From Rosellinia necatrix (Eukaryota; Ascomycota; Sordariomycetes; Xylariales; Xylariaceae): a stretch of DNA of 64,000 nucleotides. The stretch lies in assembly GCA_021209875.1 (NCBI GenBank), contig JAGYVD010000005.1, positions 1-64,000 on the forward strand, read 5' to 3'. Under the pieces are notes generated by a model. It was given only the letters and a program-made list of their open reading frames with translations. It did no database searches and had not been told where the DNA came from. This document shows, one piece after another, positions 12,801 through 24,770 of this stretch (position 1 is the first letter of the stretch; each line of letters opens with the position of its first letter). The translations under genes were made by a program, and so were the position numbers.

Positions 12801-13999
12801 GGAATAAACATAAAAATAAATATAATTAATACTAAAAAAAACGCGTTAATACAGCTAAGTTAGACTTGTTTATATTAAACGCGATATTATTTTATATTTT
12901 ATTTAACTTTAAATTAAACAGCAATAAAACGTTTATTATAATCGATTATAACTAATTATATAAATACTACGATTAAATATTTAATTTAACGTATAACTAG
13001 GGTTAACATGTTGCGCGTTATGCTAAACGTCCAGCTAAATATATTTAAAACGTATTACTTTTAATTAAACGCACTTATAAACAATATAATATACTGTTTA
13101 TATTATATAATATATTGTTTTAATATTTATATAAATATAATCGTTTTAATATCATATTAAAAATTATATAAAAATTATTACTTTTTCGGAAAAACTAATT
13201 AAAAATATTACAACAAATAAAATTATAAGTTTTAAACTAAATAATAAATCGATTATACTATTTGTTTAAAAACATTTGATAGAATATACAACTTTAAAAA
13301 ACAAAAGCAAAAATAATAATTTTTTATATTTTAAAATTATTATTTAAAAATCTACTAATAGCAAAAATATTATTATAAGCTTAAATATAAGCTGCATTTA
13401 TTTAATAATAATAAAGCAATTATTAAGCAAATTTAAACATACTTTTAAAAATAAACAGGCTAAATTTAAAAAGTTAAAAATAGTTAAATTAAATATAAAC
13501 AAAAAGCTATACTAAAATTCTATTTATTAAATAACAACGATTATAAATTCTTATAATTATTAAAATTTATTAATACCGCTTAAGTTATAAAAAAAAAAAC
13601 AATATTAAAATGTTGTTAAAAAGCAACTTTTTAAATATTTACGAAATATTAATCGATTATAGTTTAAATATAGTTATTTTTATAAATATAAAAATTTTAA
13701 AATATTTTTTAAATATTTTTAAAACAAACTTATATGTTTATAAAATAATTTTAGCATAAAAGTTATTTTAACGCCTAAAATATTAATATTAGCACCAGCT
13801 AAATATAAACTATTATTAAAAAATAAAAACTTTATATTTAAATTATTATAAAAAATAATATAGCAGCTTTAATTAAATTTATAACTTCTGCAAGCGTAAT
13901 AATAGCTAATCTGTTTTTTAAAACTAAAACTATTTTTTAAAATATTTAAATAAATATAATTTAAAAATAATTATATTAAAAAAAAAATATTAAAAATAT

Positions 14000-16900
14000 A
14001 TAAAAAAAATCTTTAAAAGCTATAATAATAGCTGCAGGCTTAGCAGCAGCTAAAGCTATAAATATAATTAATTTACTACTGTTTAACACTGGCTTATTAT
14101 TTAACGCGTTTTATAGCACCGCGTCAGCTATTAATTTTAGCATTTTTATATCTAAAAATAAAATATATATTTTTAATAAATTTAAATTATTAAACGTGTA
14201 TTTATTAGCAGACCCCGTATTAATAACCTTTATTATTGCAGCTATTACTACTAATATGTACTAGAATTATAACGCGACTTAGCACTTAAACTTAACTAAA
14301 ATAAAAACTAGCGCGATCGCTAAAATAATTAATATGTTAAAACAATATAAAATTCCTTTAAAAAGCTTTTTTTCCGATAAAATCTTCGATATAGCAAACA
14401 TAACAAGTAAAGTTAATATAATTAACGCGCCTGTAGCAAAAACTAGCAAATAGCTGAACGAAGCCTTAAAGCCTAAAATTTAAGAAATTCTATTAATACT
14501 AGATATAAAAAAGCCTAGTAAAAAAAACGAAGTTAAAGCCCTAGATAAACAGTCTATTTATATAAAAAAAAATATTATAGCATTAGAAATTCTTAAGTTG
14601 TTAAAAAAAATATTTAATATTTAAAAACTAAAGTATTATTAATATATTAAAAAAAATAAATAAAGATTTTTTAATAAACAATTAATAATAAATAAAACTA
14701 AATTTTTAATTATATTTTTTAATACACACGATTAAAAACAGTTAATATAATATTTAACAAACTTTATAAATAAAATAAAATAAAATAAATTAACAGTTTT
14801 TTTTATTTGTATATTTAACTTTATTATATAGCTTATACGTAAAAAAAAACTATACTTACGTTTAATAGTTAATTTAAAAGTTTTAAATAAAGTCGCCGTT
14901 TTAAATAACTACCTGTTGCTGTTATAATCTATAATTATCGCGTTAATTAAAAAAAAAAAATATTTAACTATAGTAAACGCGACCGCATTTTTTTATTAAT
15001 TTGCAGTTTATTTTAATTATTAAAACCAATTTATAATAATAAGTTCTTAAAAACTAAAACGATTAATAATAGCTTTAATAAAATTTTATAATACGCCCGC
15101 CTATATTTAACGTTTTATAAATAAGTTGTTTTATTTTTATAAACATTATTATAAAGCTTTTATTAATAATATTATTATTTTTTAAATATTAAAACAGATT
15201 ATTTAGCTTATTTATGCAATATTTTTATACTGTTTAACAAAAAAGAATTTTTTATTTTTAAAAAACTTTTATTATATATTTATTTATAAAATTATTAAAC
15301 TTTTAAATAAACGCTTTAAATATATTAACAATAAAAGAACAGCTAGCAGTATTTAAAAACTTTAGGTTTTTAAATCAGTTAAAAGCTTTAAAATAATATT
15401 TAAAAAATATAAAATTTTTTCGTATATTATTGCTATATTATGCTAAAATTATAAAACTTTTATAAAAGCGCAAAATAAAGTTATTTAATAAAAAACGTAA
15501 AACAGGACAATATAAAGTTAATAACTGTAATAAACGTTAAATATATTATTAGTTTATATATTTTAAATTAACTATAGCTAAAATAAAATTATTTAAAGCT
15601 TTTAAAACTTAATATATTTATATATTATATTTTATTATTATAATCTTGCAAAAATATTATATATATAAATAAATAGCTTATTAAAAAAAAGTTTTAAAAT
15701 AATATTGTTTTATATTAAAAATAAGTACGTATAAAAACTAGAATTAATAATTCTAAATATATAAATATTACTAGTAATATTTTTAAGTTGCTATATATTA
15801 TAACTAAAAATAAAATATAAACTTTCTAAACTAAAAATAGTTTGCGTAGTTTAAACTTATTAACGCCTGCAAACTATAATTAAAGCTTTAATAAACTTAG
15901 TAGTTTTTTTTATTAATTATTTAGCAATAAAAAAATATATTAAACTAAACTAAGCTTAATAATAAGTTTATTAATTATATAAACAAACGTTTAATTAACG
16001 CGTTTATATATTTATTATAGTACAGACTATAAATATATTATATATTAAACAGATTAAACTTTAGTTTAAATATATTTAATCGATTAAAAATATTATTAAT
16101 TTAATAAATATTAAAAAAAATAGTTTAAACAAATAAAAACTAATATTAAATAATATATAAATAATATATTTAAAACTAATAATAAAAAAACTATAAAAGC
16201 TGAAATTATAACAGACTACGTTAAAAATCTTAAATATTAAAAGTTCTAAAAATAATTTGCGAAAGCAATAAAAACGTTACGAATTTTTTAAGCTTAAATA
16301 TTTTTTATAATCGTAAATAATTTATTATATAACGTTAACTAAAAAATAAGCATAAATTATATATATTTAAAAATAAATAATTAAATTTTTAGTAATAATA
16401 TATAATAATAAATATTATTTTAACAAGCAACATATAATAAAAAACTAGAACTTTATATAATTAAATTAAAAACTTATAAAATAAAAGCATATTTAAATTA
16501 TTGCAATAAATATAAGTTATATAGTATTAGCAGAAAAAAGCCGCATAATAATTATTAATTTATTTAATTAAAAAACGCTAAACTAATAAAAATAATTGCA
16601 ATAGATTTTATTATAAGCTTATTTAAAATATTATTTTTAGTTATACCGGGGCAATTAAAAAATTTAATTATTATAATATATTAATAATAATAATATATGC
16701 TATATTAAAACGTTTATTATTTATATTTAACAATAAAAATATTCTATTAAAAACTAGGCAAAAATATTAGCTAAACAATTTTTATTATTTAATTAAAACG
16801 TATTAAGCGGCATTATTTTTAATCGGGATCGCAAATTTATTTTTAAATTTTAAACAAAGCTTTAAAAAGCTATAAAAACAAAACTTTTAATAATAACTTT

Positions 16901-17660
16901 TATTATTTATAAAATAATAAATTATTTAAACGAAAAAATTAAATAATAGAAATTATTATTTAATACTATATATATATATATTTAAACTATAAATAAATAA
17001 ACGTGTTATTATTTTTGTAGTAAAATTTAAACAAAACATACTTAGAACTTATTAAGTTATTAGCTTATAAACAGCTTTTTAAATTCTAGCTATTTAAACT
17101 AAATAAAGTTTTTGTTAATATAAAAATAAGTATAATTATTAAAAATATCTGATTTATATAAGAACATTTTTATAAAAATGCAAAATTAACTATAAATTTT
17201 GCAGCAGCGCGCGTAAAATAATACTATAACAATAAATATAAATTAATAAAGTTTAATATAAAAATAAAATATATTTAAAGTTTTATATAAAATACTATTT
17301 TTTAAAAAGCTGTTTAAAAATATTTTTAATAACGCGTAAAACTATAAAAAGTTAAAAAAAATTAATAAATTAGCTTATAAGTTAAAATTGCCGAAAACTT
17401 TTAATATTTATTTTATTATTTTAGTTATATATTTATTATTTAAAAACATAAATAAAAATTTTTTTATTAAAAATACTAGTACTAGGCCTAATGTTTAAAA
17501 AGCAGGACTTAAAAAAAAAAAATAATTTATTTAAAATCGAAATAATTTTTAAGCATTAAATAAACTATATTAAAAATAGATTTAATTATTTTATTAAATA
17601 AAAAAAATACAGCTATAAAAACAACTAATAAAGATCGGAGTAGCAACTGCGTAATATTAA
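14000..17660 (+). pseudogene. RIP-destroyed pol of alpha-1 (RT, integrase, chromodomain)
   Basis: Residual motifs, read through stops created by RIP, identify Ty3/Gypsy pol. A possible aspartic protease region is at about 14080-14280. Reverse transcriptase is at about 14870-15400, where the catalytic Asp-Asp pair now reads AAT AAT (Asn-Asn) at 15165-15170 within a frame reading AFINNIIIFS. Integrase spans about 16490-17330: a Cys-containing zinc-finger remnant, the first catalytic Asp kept in AIDFI (Asp codon 16604-16606), and the second Asp changed to Asn at 16821-16823 before Arg-Asp-Arg. A chromodomain remnant at about 17530-17650 keeps the NYFIK-stop-KKYSYKNN pattern. The three regions lie in different frames. 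The Gag region (about 9900-14000) is too decayed to call. Confidence 0.85.
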
Positions 17661-17804
17661 AGAATTAATTAAAAAATATTAAAATCAAGAAAAAAATAGG
17701 CTTTAGCTAGAAAAATTAAAAAAAAGCTGTAGCTGACCTTATAAACAATAAAAAAAAAGTTATAGTCATTAAAAACAATAACGCTTTATTATAGCCCCAG
17801 CATT

Positions 17805-17989
17805 TAATATAGTTAAAAAAAAAGGGGCTTTTTATTTAGCTAGCGCAGCTAGCTAAATAAAGATTATATAAACTAAATAAAGTACTAGCTTAAAGCTTCT
17901 AGTTCCTGCAGGACTAAAAGCCCTTCTTTCCTTAATTCTATATCACACTTTTACATACTTAACCATACTACCCCTAGTAAACCTTACTA
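17805..17989 (+). repeat. 3' LTR of alpha-1
   Basis: 185 bp, the same length as the 5' LTR. It starts TAATATAGTTA and ends CCTTACTA. The first hairpin (about 17828-17856) has changed on both arms in matching fashion, so it still pairs. The second, near 17891, is partly broken. The differences from the 5' LTR are mostly transitions. Confidence 0.92.
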
Positions 17990-18897
17990 ATATAGTTAAA
18001 AGTTTATATATTAATATTATTCAAACAAAAAATGTTTAAATTTTAAACAAATTAACATTAAATTTGCGTTAAATTATAAATATTAATTTTATAATATAAA
18101 ATATATAATAAATATAATAAACTTAATATTTAATTATTATACCAGGCTTTTTATTTATAATAAATTAGTATTTAATTAAAAATATTTATTAAAAACTTAC
18201 TTTTGTTATATAAATTTAATAATAGTAAACTAAAAACTAATAATAAATTAGCATATTTTTATTTAAAAGCGGCAATATTATTGTTTATTAAAAGCTTGGC
18301 GTTAATATATTATTCACGTTTTAAATTTATAGCGAATTTATATTATATTATTATATTTATTAAAAAAGGTTGTAAAAGTTAAAAAAAAGCTTTTATTTCT
18401 TCACCTTGTTATATTTTTTATTTTGTTTAGCTAGCTTTTTAAAAAATTTATTTATTCATATTTAGTTATATATATATATATATTGTTTTTATAAATTAAT
18501 TATATTTTTGGTTTTTATTATTTTATTTATAAATAAAATAAACGTTTAAAGCATAAGTTAAAGCATTTTTTAGTTAGCTTTTTAATTTTAATTATTTATT
18601 AAATTTAACGTTAAAAAATAAACATATATTTATTATATTTTTACCTATAGTTTTATATTAAAAACAATTTATATTAAATTTATGCTTTTTATATTACGGA
18701 GCATATTTTATTAATAATATAAATAATTAAGTTTTATTAAAATTAAAGGTTTATTATATAATCTTTTTTATAATTTTAATTTTTAAATATATTAAGCTTA
18801 AAATAACTTTAAATTTGTTTTATTTATTATTTAATAACAACAGCCTATTAAAAGAAAATTAACTTTTTTTAATTAATTAATAGCCTATATAGCATCA

Positions 18898-19030
18898 AAT
18901 ATTTTTCCGGCTAGCTTTTTAAGCTTAACTATATTTTAAATTTAGCGCTAAAAAAATAAGCATACGTTTGCTACACTTTTAGCTGCGGTCTTATATTAAA
19001 AGCAACCTTTATTAAGCTTACGCTCCCTTC
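18898..19030 (+). repeat. Decayed ~130-bp repeat, better-preserved copy
   Basis: Related to 18568-18692 (more mutated) and to 27170-27310, all on the same strand. The clearest shared landmark with the 27-kb copy is TTACGCTCCCTTCTAA, at about 19020-19035 here and 27270-27285 there. Identity of the parent element is unknown. Confidence 0.5.
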
Positions 19031-19081
19031 TAAAATACATACTCTTTATCCTGCGCGGTGTGCCCTGTTAGTAATATAAAA

Positions 19082-19231
19082 ACTTGGACTAATATAATTA
19101 AAACTAACCAGCTTTATAAAACTGTGTTTTATAAGCTATATATATATCGTTTATAATTTCTGCTACTTAGCTAAAAAATAAACCTTATTTACCACTTTCA
19201 TAAATATACCTTCAGGCATAGCCTATTATAA
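19082..19231 (-). repeat. Inverted partner of the repeat at 26442-26588
   Basis: On the minus strand this matches 26442-26588 over about 150 bp. Shared blocks are GGCATAGCC, CTTCAGGCATAG, TTCTGCTACTTAGCTA and CCAGCTTTATAAAACT. The pair brackets the gene island at a distance, outside the closer inverted repeats at 21541-21767 and 25752-25977. Confidence 0.7.
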
Positions 19232-20829
19232 AAGTTCATTAAACTAATATATATTAATTTTATTAATTATAAATTAAAGCTTCTTATAAAACTTAACAAG
19301 CTAATAATAAATATTTTTAGCTTTATTTAAATATAATCATTTATAACTTTTTTAGCCGGCTAAATTATTTTAAAGCGTTTTTTAAGCTTTATTATTTAAA
19401 TATATTATTACGCTAGCTCAACATTTGTTTTATGTTTATTAGTTTATTAAGCTTATAAATATTTTAAACTTATTTTTTTTATTTTGCAGCTTATATTTAT
19501 AAATTACAGCATTAAAATCTTGCTATATTTTCTTAAAATAAGCATATTTTTTTTAATAGCTTATATTTAATTAATATAATAAATTATTAACGTTTTTAAT
19601 TAAATATTATATAATAATTTACTGCTGCAAGAAAACTTTTGTTGCAAACATTTTATTTCTATTAAAAAGTTTTAAAATTACTGCTTTTTAACATATTTAT
19701 TTTTATTTTTATATTATATAATTATTTCAACTCTGTTTTTAATAACTTTTATAATAATTATTTAATATTTTTATTAAATAATAGTATAAAAAATAAAACA
19801 TGCAAAATTATATTATATAAAATAAAAATTAAAAATTTAAGCTTAAAATTAAAATTTTAATATATATATTAATAATAATTTTAATATATATAATATTAAC
19901 TATTTTATTGTTTTATTTATAAATAATTATATAATGCTGTTAAAAATAAGCTTTATTTTAAAACTAAATAAAATATTCTGTTTAAATATTTAAAAGTTTA
20001 ATAATAATTTTTAAATAATAAGTTTAAAAATATTCAATATTAAAAAGTTTCTGCGGTTAAAATTTTTATATAAAGCTTTTTATATATATTCTGTTTATAT
20101 TATATTTTTTTGTTTTTAAAATATACTGCTTTTAATTTTTATTTTAATTATATACAAAATAAATTTAAATTATATATTAAACTTCTATCATTAAAATTAC
20201 TTAATAATTAAATATTTTTATTTAAATATAATATTTTATATAAATATACTAGTAATTTTAATTATAAACAGTTTTCAAAAACATTTGTTTTAATTATTAT
20301 AATTAAAACTGTTATTATAAGTGTGAAAAAACACAGTATTCATTTTAAAAATTATAATATAATTAAAAGCTGTAAAATTAAAATATAAAAATTTAGTTAA
20401 AATAAATATTAATAACTATATTAAAATTTAAATAAATAATTTCATAGTTTAAAATTAAATAAATTATAGTTTTTAAAAACGCACCTGTTTAATAATAAAC
20501 CAAGCTTATAATATTAATAAAAATATAAATTAATTTATAAAAATAATTATTAATTATTAAAAATATAATTATATTTTAAAAATATTTAATATAAATAATT
20601 AAGTTTTTTCAAAAGCTTTTATTTAATATATTAAACTACAGGTATTTATATATATTAATTACATAGTAAAAACAACCCTAAAGATTGTTGCTGCTCTGCG
20701 CGCGTAATGCTTGCAAATGCAGCATTAGAACTATATTTTACATATATACATCCTCTGCTTAAAAAATCCTTAAAATAAGGATTCCTGGCTTAATTGCCAA
20801 GCTGTTCCTTACTACAGTTACAAAATAAT

Positions 20830-21419
20830 ATTTAGCAGAAACTTTTAAAAATAATGCAGAGTTTTTATAATATAAATCTAAAAGTAATAAAACTTTAAAT
20901 AAAATTAAATAATTAGTTACAAGCAGCAAAAAAAAAGTAAGTTTAATATAATATATAAAAACAATAATAAAGCTATATAAAAAAAAAACACAGTATAAAC
21001 TAAAATAAACACAAAAAAATAAAATATAAAAAAACTTATATAATAACTTAATAATATAAAAGCTTAAAAAATATTATGTAAATAAATATTTAAAGCCATT
21101 TTTTTTTTTGCTAAAAAATACTACATAAAAATTACATGTTTAAAACCTGGACATGTTTTATAAACAAGCTATTTTTTTTAAAGGGGAGTAGTTACAAATA
21201 ACTAGTCTTTCCTGCGGCGTATATGGCACACACAGGACATTTATACACCTGTTGCCAACTAGCGCGCACAGACTGGACCCACCCTATACACCTGCACTTA
21301 GCCAGAATTCTAATAGGCTAATTCCTTCCACTTACTCTTTCCTTTTTTATCTATAGATTTTTGTATAATATATCACTTATTGCTAGAGCCTTAACTTTTT
21401 ATTTATAACTGGTGCAACA
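20830..21419 (+). mobile_element. 3' fragment of Gypsy family beta with its LTR
   Basis: The LTR at 21190-21419 (230 bp) matches the LTRs of the beta element at 32991-39659. It is preceded by a polypurine tract (AAAGGGGAG, about 21180-21188) and about 360 bp of internal sequence homologous to 33223-33620 on the opposite strand; TTAAGCTTTTATATTATTAA is shared. Homology stops near 20830, so only the 3' end remains here. No partner LTR or target duplication is visible. Confidence 0.8.
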
Positions 21420-21540
21420 AGTATGCCCTGTTAATAATATAAAAAACCTATTTAAAAAACATATAAAAAAAATCGCCTGCTATTAGCCAGGTTTTTAATT
21501 AACTGTTTATATTTATATTTTAAATTAACTATTATTAAAA

Positions 21541-21767
21541 CAAATTTATTATATAACTATAACTTTTTTAACTTTTACAAGCTGCAGCTAAACAAAATAC
21601 TTTCTGATCAGTATTAAAAACCACCCTTTTTATAAAAATTAAAATAAAATAAAATAAAAGAAAACCTATACATAATAAACACATTATAAACAGGGCCCTT
21701 TATAAGGGTCCTGGCCGGACTGGTCTGTGCAAGTGCTAGCCTAGTTAGGAGTAGAACCCAATCATAA
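21541..21767 (+). repeat. Left inverted repeat bounding the gene island
   Basis: About 227 bp matching 25752-25977 in inverted orientation. Shared blocks are TTATATAACTATAA, a GCTGCAGC/GCTACAGC block, AACCTATACATAATAAAC, TTATAAGGGTCCTGGCC, GTGCTAGCCTAGTTA and AGTAGAACCCAATCAT. The inner end is near 21767. The right arm is much more RIP-mutated than the left. Confidence 0.85.
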
Positions 21768-21945
21768 AACAGGTTGTACAGGCTACCCCTGCTAACAGGT
21801 ATTCGAGAGACATTATCGCCTTGTCCATATATTTTATCCTTCCCCCTTCGTCCCCCTAGCGGAGCACTTCATGAAACATCGCATTCCCATCCCTCATCTC
21901 AATCTCCTCATCTGCTATTCTCTTAGCATATAGCTTGCTAGCCAT
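21768..21945 (-). other. 3' flank of the CorA-like gene
   Basis: GC-normal sequence between the inverted repeat and the minus-strand stop codon. It probably includes the 3' untranslated region. No obvious polyadenylation signal stands out. Confidence 0.5.
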
Positions 21946-24202
21946 CTAGACCATATCATCTGTTTTCCTCTTCCTTCTCTGTCTACGCTTCAGGAGGTCG
22001 GATACTGTCATTATTTGCCCGGATCCTCTCCTGCGTTTCTGCTCTTCTGTCTCAGACTCAAGGTTTGAGCGGCTGAACATATCTCTGCACAAGGCCCAAA
22101 GGTAGCTTGATCTGTCGGCCTTGTTCGTCAGATCGCGGAGATCTTGTCGGGTCTGCCTGATCCATTCTCGTAGTGGTGAGACAAACCACAACCACGCTAT
22201 GATACCCAGCGGCACGCTCACGCTCCAAAAGATCCTATACGTTCAGGTTAGCATCTAGTGCGAGCTAATTGTTTATCTTTTAGCGCACCAAACTTTCTCA
22301 GTATCGTTTGCTCCTGTAAAAGAGGGAATGGCTCTATTAGAGTTCAAGTTAGCGCTCAATTCGGAGCCCAAGAGAATCGATCCTAAATGATCTGGCAGTT
22401 TTCACTTACAAGACTGCAGCGCTGAGACTGGCTGGTACAAAAATCGTTGCAAACCTAAACATATGGGTTAAAGCTGCTCAACGACGGCGGACAAGTCATT
22501 GTGTTCAAAGCCGTGTTAACTCACCCAGTAAGCCGTCTCGCACTGCTCCCCTGTTAGTACTGGACACGGAAACTGTTCTCGGCGGAAGTAGAACCGACCT
22601 CATGGCCTGATCATTGGCCACCTGCGCACTGGTGGCCTGTACAGCATCCACGTAAGCTTGCGACGTCCTCTGCAATAGCTTGAATATATACTCCTCTGTG
22701 GCTTGTAGATTTTCCCACTCCGCGAGATCGTTGGCGTTCTCTTCAATGTTATTTTTCCTGTCCGGACCCATTGACTCAATCTCGTTTATACTCTTTATAG
22801 TTCGTATGTTGCGCTTCAGCTTGTACCCCATTTCTTCTAGCTCCTCGCGTAACTCCCACAAATCTGTGAAAAACTCGCCCTTCCATTTCCCAGACCATCC
22901 ATTTATGTCGATTTCTTCTAAACTAAAGTCCTTAATACTCTTGACGTCTGTGGCTGCCGCGGAAGTCAAGAGTGTTGCATCTTGTAGTGCTACTGTAACA
23001 AAGGCCGAGTTTCTGGCCAGTATAACCCTCCGGGCGTAGTATGTAGCCTGTAAAGGCATACTCACTCTTTGCGGGTATTGCGTGAACTCCGAGAGCTGGT
23101 CAAACATAGGCTGCAAAGCGGGTGCTTTACTCCGTTCTGGTTTTGATTCTGAATTTGTTTTTAGTCCTGTTGCCCTGTTCTTTTGGCCTGCATGTCCACA
23201 GATGTCAGCAATTCTGTAGCAAGCTAGAAGCGGACACCTTACATGTTTCATCAAGAGCAGCTACGTCATCCTTGACGCTAAGAGCGCCAGGAACTGGAAA
23301 TGAATTCGTTTTTACTTCAGTGACTGACGTCCAATCATCGCCCGTTATCAGCCCAAATTTAAGCGGCATGTTGCTGTTGGTGCTATTATTGACCGCCAGA
23401 TTTGCTTCACCCTGTGGTGAATCCTTATGGAAGTATGTCTCAGGACACGGGTCGACCAAGAACACGGCTAAAATGTTAACGGGTGCCAGTTGTTTATGGT
23501 GAAAAGGTCTCGCCTTACTTATGGCCCTCTTATTTCTATTTTTAGTTCCCCAGTAACTTAGAAGCTGATCGCATGTCTCAGATTCATAAAGCCCGGCATG
23601 ATGTGTTCCTCGGCGCATGGTCACAGTTCTGATCGCCTGACAGTCCAGCTTATATTCCTTGTCTACGCCATATTAGCCTGTAATAAAGATAACATGAACA
23701 ACATAAACAAAATTAACAGACCAATGTTCCTCCTATGAATCTTGAAAGGCAATGACTGTCTGTAGTTCAGGATGAAATGCCGCTCTGGGGACTGTCCAAG
23801 TGGGAGACTGACTCGTCCAAGGATGTGGTCGACCGGCCGAGCCCAATGGATAGCAAAGAAGTAGCCGGGGATTTTGAGAGCGGAACCAAGAGACTCAACC
23901 CATTGTTTGCCTAGGTTTTCAAGGATAACTAGGCATGGTTCATCAGACGTGGCCGCTGAGCTCAGTGCCTGTTGAAATCCTGTTATGCCAACTGTGGTTA
24001 AGTTCTCCTCTCCCATTGTATTTCCGAAATACTTGGTACAGGCTTTCCTGCCGCCATCGGTAAACTGCCTGATGAGCGCCCGTCCGTCTATCTGCTGCTC
24101 CATATTTTGATGGAAAAGCGATTGCATAAATTCCATTTCTAACTCGCTTGTGGAGTCAAGAGTATTCCACCAGTCGGTAACCGAGAAGGGGTCGGATGCC
24201 AT
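21946..24202 (-). CDS. CorA-like two-helix membrane protein, multi-exon
   Basis: I model complement(join(21946..22234, 22289..22333, 22410..22473, 22525..23187, 23243..23662, 23722..24202)), 653 residues. The start ATG at 24202 is the first in frame. Introns are 51-76 bp with GT...AG ends, the phases all fit, and branch-like TGCTAAC, GCTAAC or GCTGAC motifs precede several acceptors. The layout is that of the large fungal family related to CorA/ZntB cation channels: a soluble N-terminal domain (CLVILENLGKQW, residues 90-101; YFFAIHW, 114-120), a long helical stretch (about 390-496), then two membrane helices near the C-terminus (FATIFVPASLSAAVL, about 527-541; WIFWSVSVPLGIIAWLWF, about 558-575) and a basic tail ending at 653. 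The GMN motif that follows helix 1 in true CorA channels is absent, so Mg2+ transport is doubtful. An in-frame 48-bp segment (22551-22598), ending in TACTAACAG, could be spliced out, giving 637 residues. Base composition is normal and RIP is not evident. Confidence 0.8.
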
Positions 24203-24770
24203 AACTGCTAGTGAGGACAACGTCGAGCCGTTGGTAAAAATGATGATTGCATATACCAACAAGTTAGCCGAAAGTTCGTGATTAGGACCCAGCACGATCT
24301 ACTTGAAGGCTGTTGCATGAGAAAGGTAGATATAAAGAGAGATAAAAAGCTTTGGCCCGGCAAAAACCAACCTACGTAAAAACATCTCCTAAGCGAGAAG
24401 CAAGCCCAACAAATAAGAACATCAAGAATCGTTCACATGAATAGATATATACCTGCGACTCCAGGCTTACATGCATCAGGCCCGCAATCCTGACAAGCTA
24501 CACCGGCTTCAAAGTTATAGACCCAATAAAGAGACAGGACGTTATCTAAGGAAAGCATTGTATTGGCTACACAGCCAAATCGCCGATCGCAGTGCATAAG
24601 TACCTTGGCAGGCATACAGCAAGGCAGACATGATTAAAGATAGGCCCAAGGATGCCTACAAATACGGAGATCTAACGGACGTAAGGCGGACTCATCATCC
24701 TAAGCTTTGCTGGAAAGCCCTCGTGTCTTGCTTTGCCTGGGCTTAGTAGATCATAACAAGAAAGCTTGCC
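24203..24770. promoter_or_regulatory. Divergent intergenic region between the two genes
   Basis: 568 bp separate the two start codons, so both genes probably share a bidirectional promoter region. A pyrimidine-rich stretch and a TTTATATCTACC element on the minus strand near 24325-24345 could serve the CorA-like gene. A 60-codon minus-strand frame at 24433-24615, with a Cys-rich end (CQDCGPDAC), lies here. It could not be joined in phase to the CorA-like gene, and I leave it uncalled. Confidence 0.5.

Larger units (their letters stand above)
9714..17989 (+). mobile_element. Ty3/Gypsy chromovirus alpha-1, complete but inactive
   Basis: An 8,276-bp LTR retrotransposon. Two 185-bp LTRs (9714-9898 and 17805-17989) are flanked by the 5-bp duplication ATATA (9709-9713 and 17990-17994). 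The internal region reads plus-strand, with decayed pol at about 14000-17660: reverse transcriptase, integrase, then a chromodomain at the end of integrase, as expected for a chromovirus. All frames are full of TAA and TAG from C-to-T and G-to-A changes. Two further copies of the same family lie at 40957-49154 and 52039-60290. Nothing here can encode an active enzyme. Confidence 0.93.
17995..20829. other. AT-rich RIP-degraded DNA with decayed repeats
   Basis: No convincing gene. A block at 18568-18692 recurs at 18898-19030 in the same orientation (shared TAGCTTTTTAA, AAAAAATAA, CTTATATTAAAAGCAA), and related sequence is found at 27170-27310. An inverted partner of 26442-26588 lies at 19082-19231. 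A GC-richer spot is at about 20690-20830. Confidence 0.65.

Noticed and set aside
12629..12811. 60-codon hydrophobic frame on the minus strand
   Set aside because: Antisense to a Lys-rich stretch of the decayed alpha-1 interior; the membrane-like look is the complement of AAA codons. The plus-strand frames at 46072-46326 and 55558-55740 inside alpha-2 and alpha-3 are likewise antisense to their elements.
22551..22598. 48-bp intron ending in TACTAACAG
   Set aside because: It keeps the reading frame whether spliced or not, its donor is poor, and the branch A lies only a few bases from the acceptor, so I kept it as coding with the alternative noted.
23048..23065. GTGAGT...CAG segment resembling an intron
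   Set aside because: Only 18 bases long, too short to be spliced, and in frame.
22680..23502. Plus-strand frames opposite the CorA-like gene
   Set aside because: They overlap the well-supported minus-strand exons and encode no recognised domain.
24203..24295. N-terminal extension of the CorA-like gene
   Set aside because: The extended frame begins with GTG, not ATG; the first in-frame ATG is at 24202.
24433..24615. Small Cys-containing minus-strand frame in the divergent promoter region
   Set aside because: No clear signal peptide or splice connection, and the size is within chance expectation; left uncalled.
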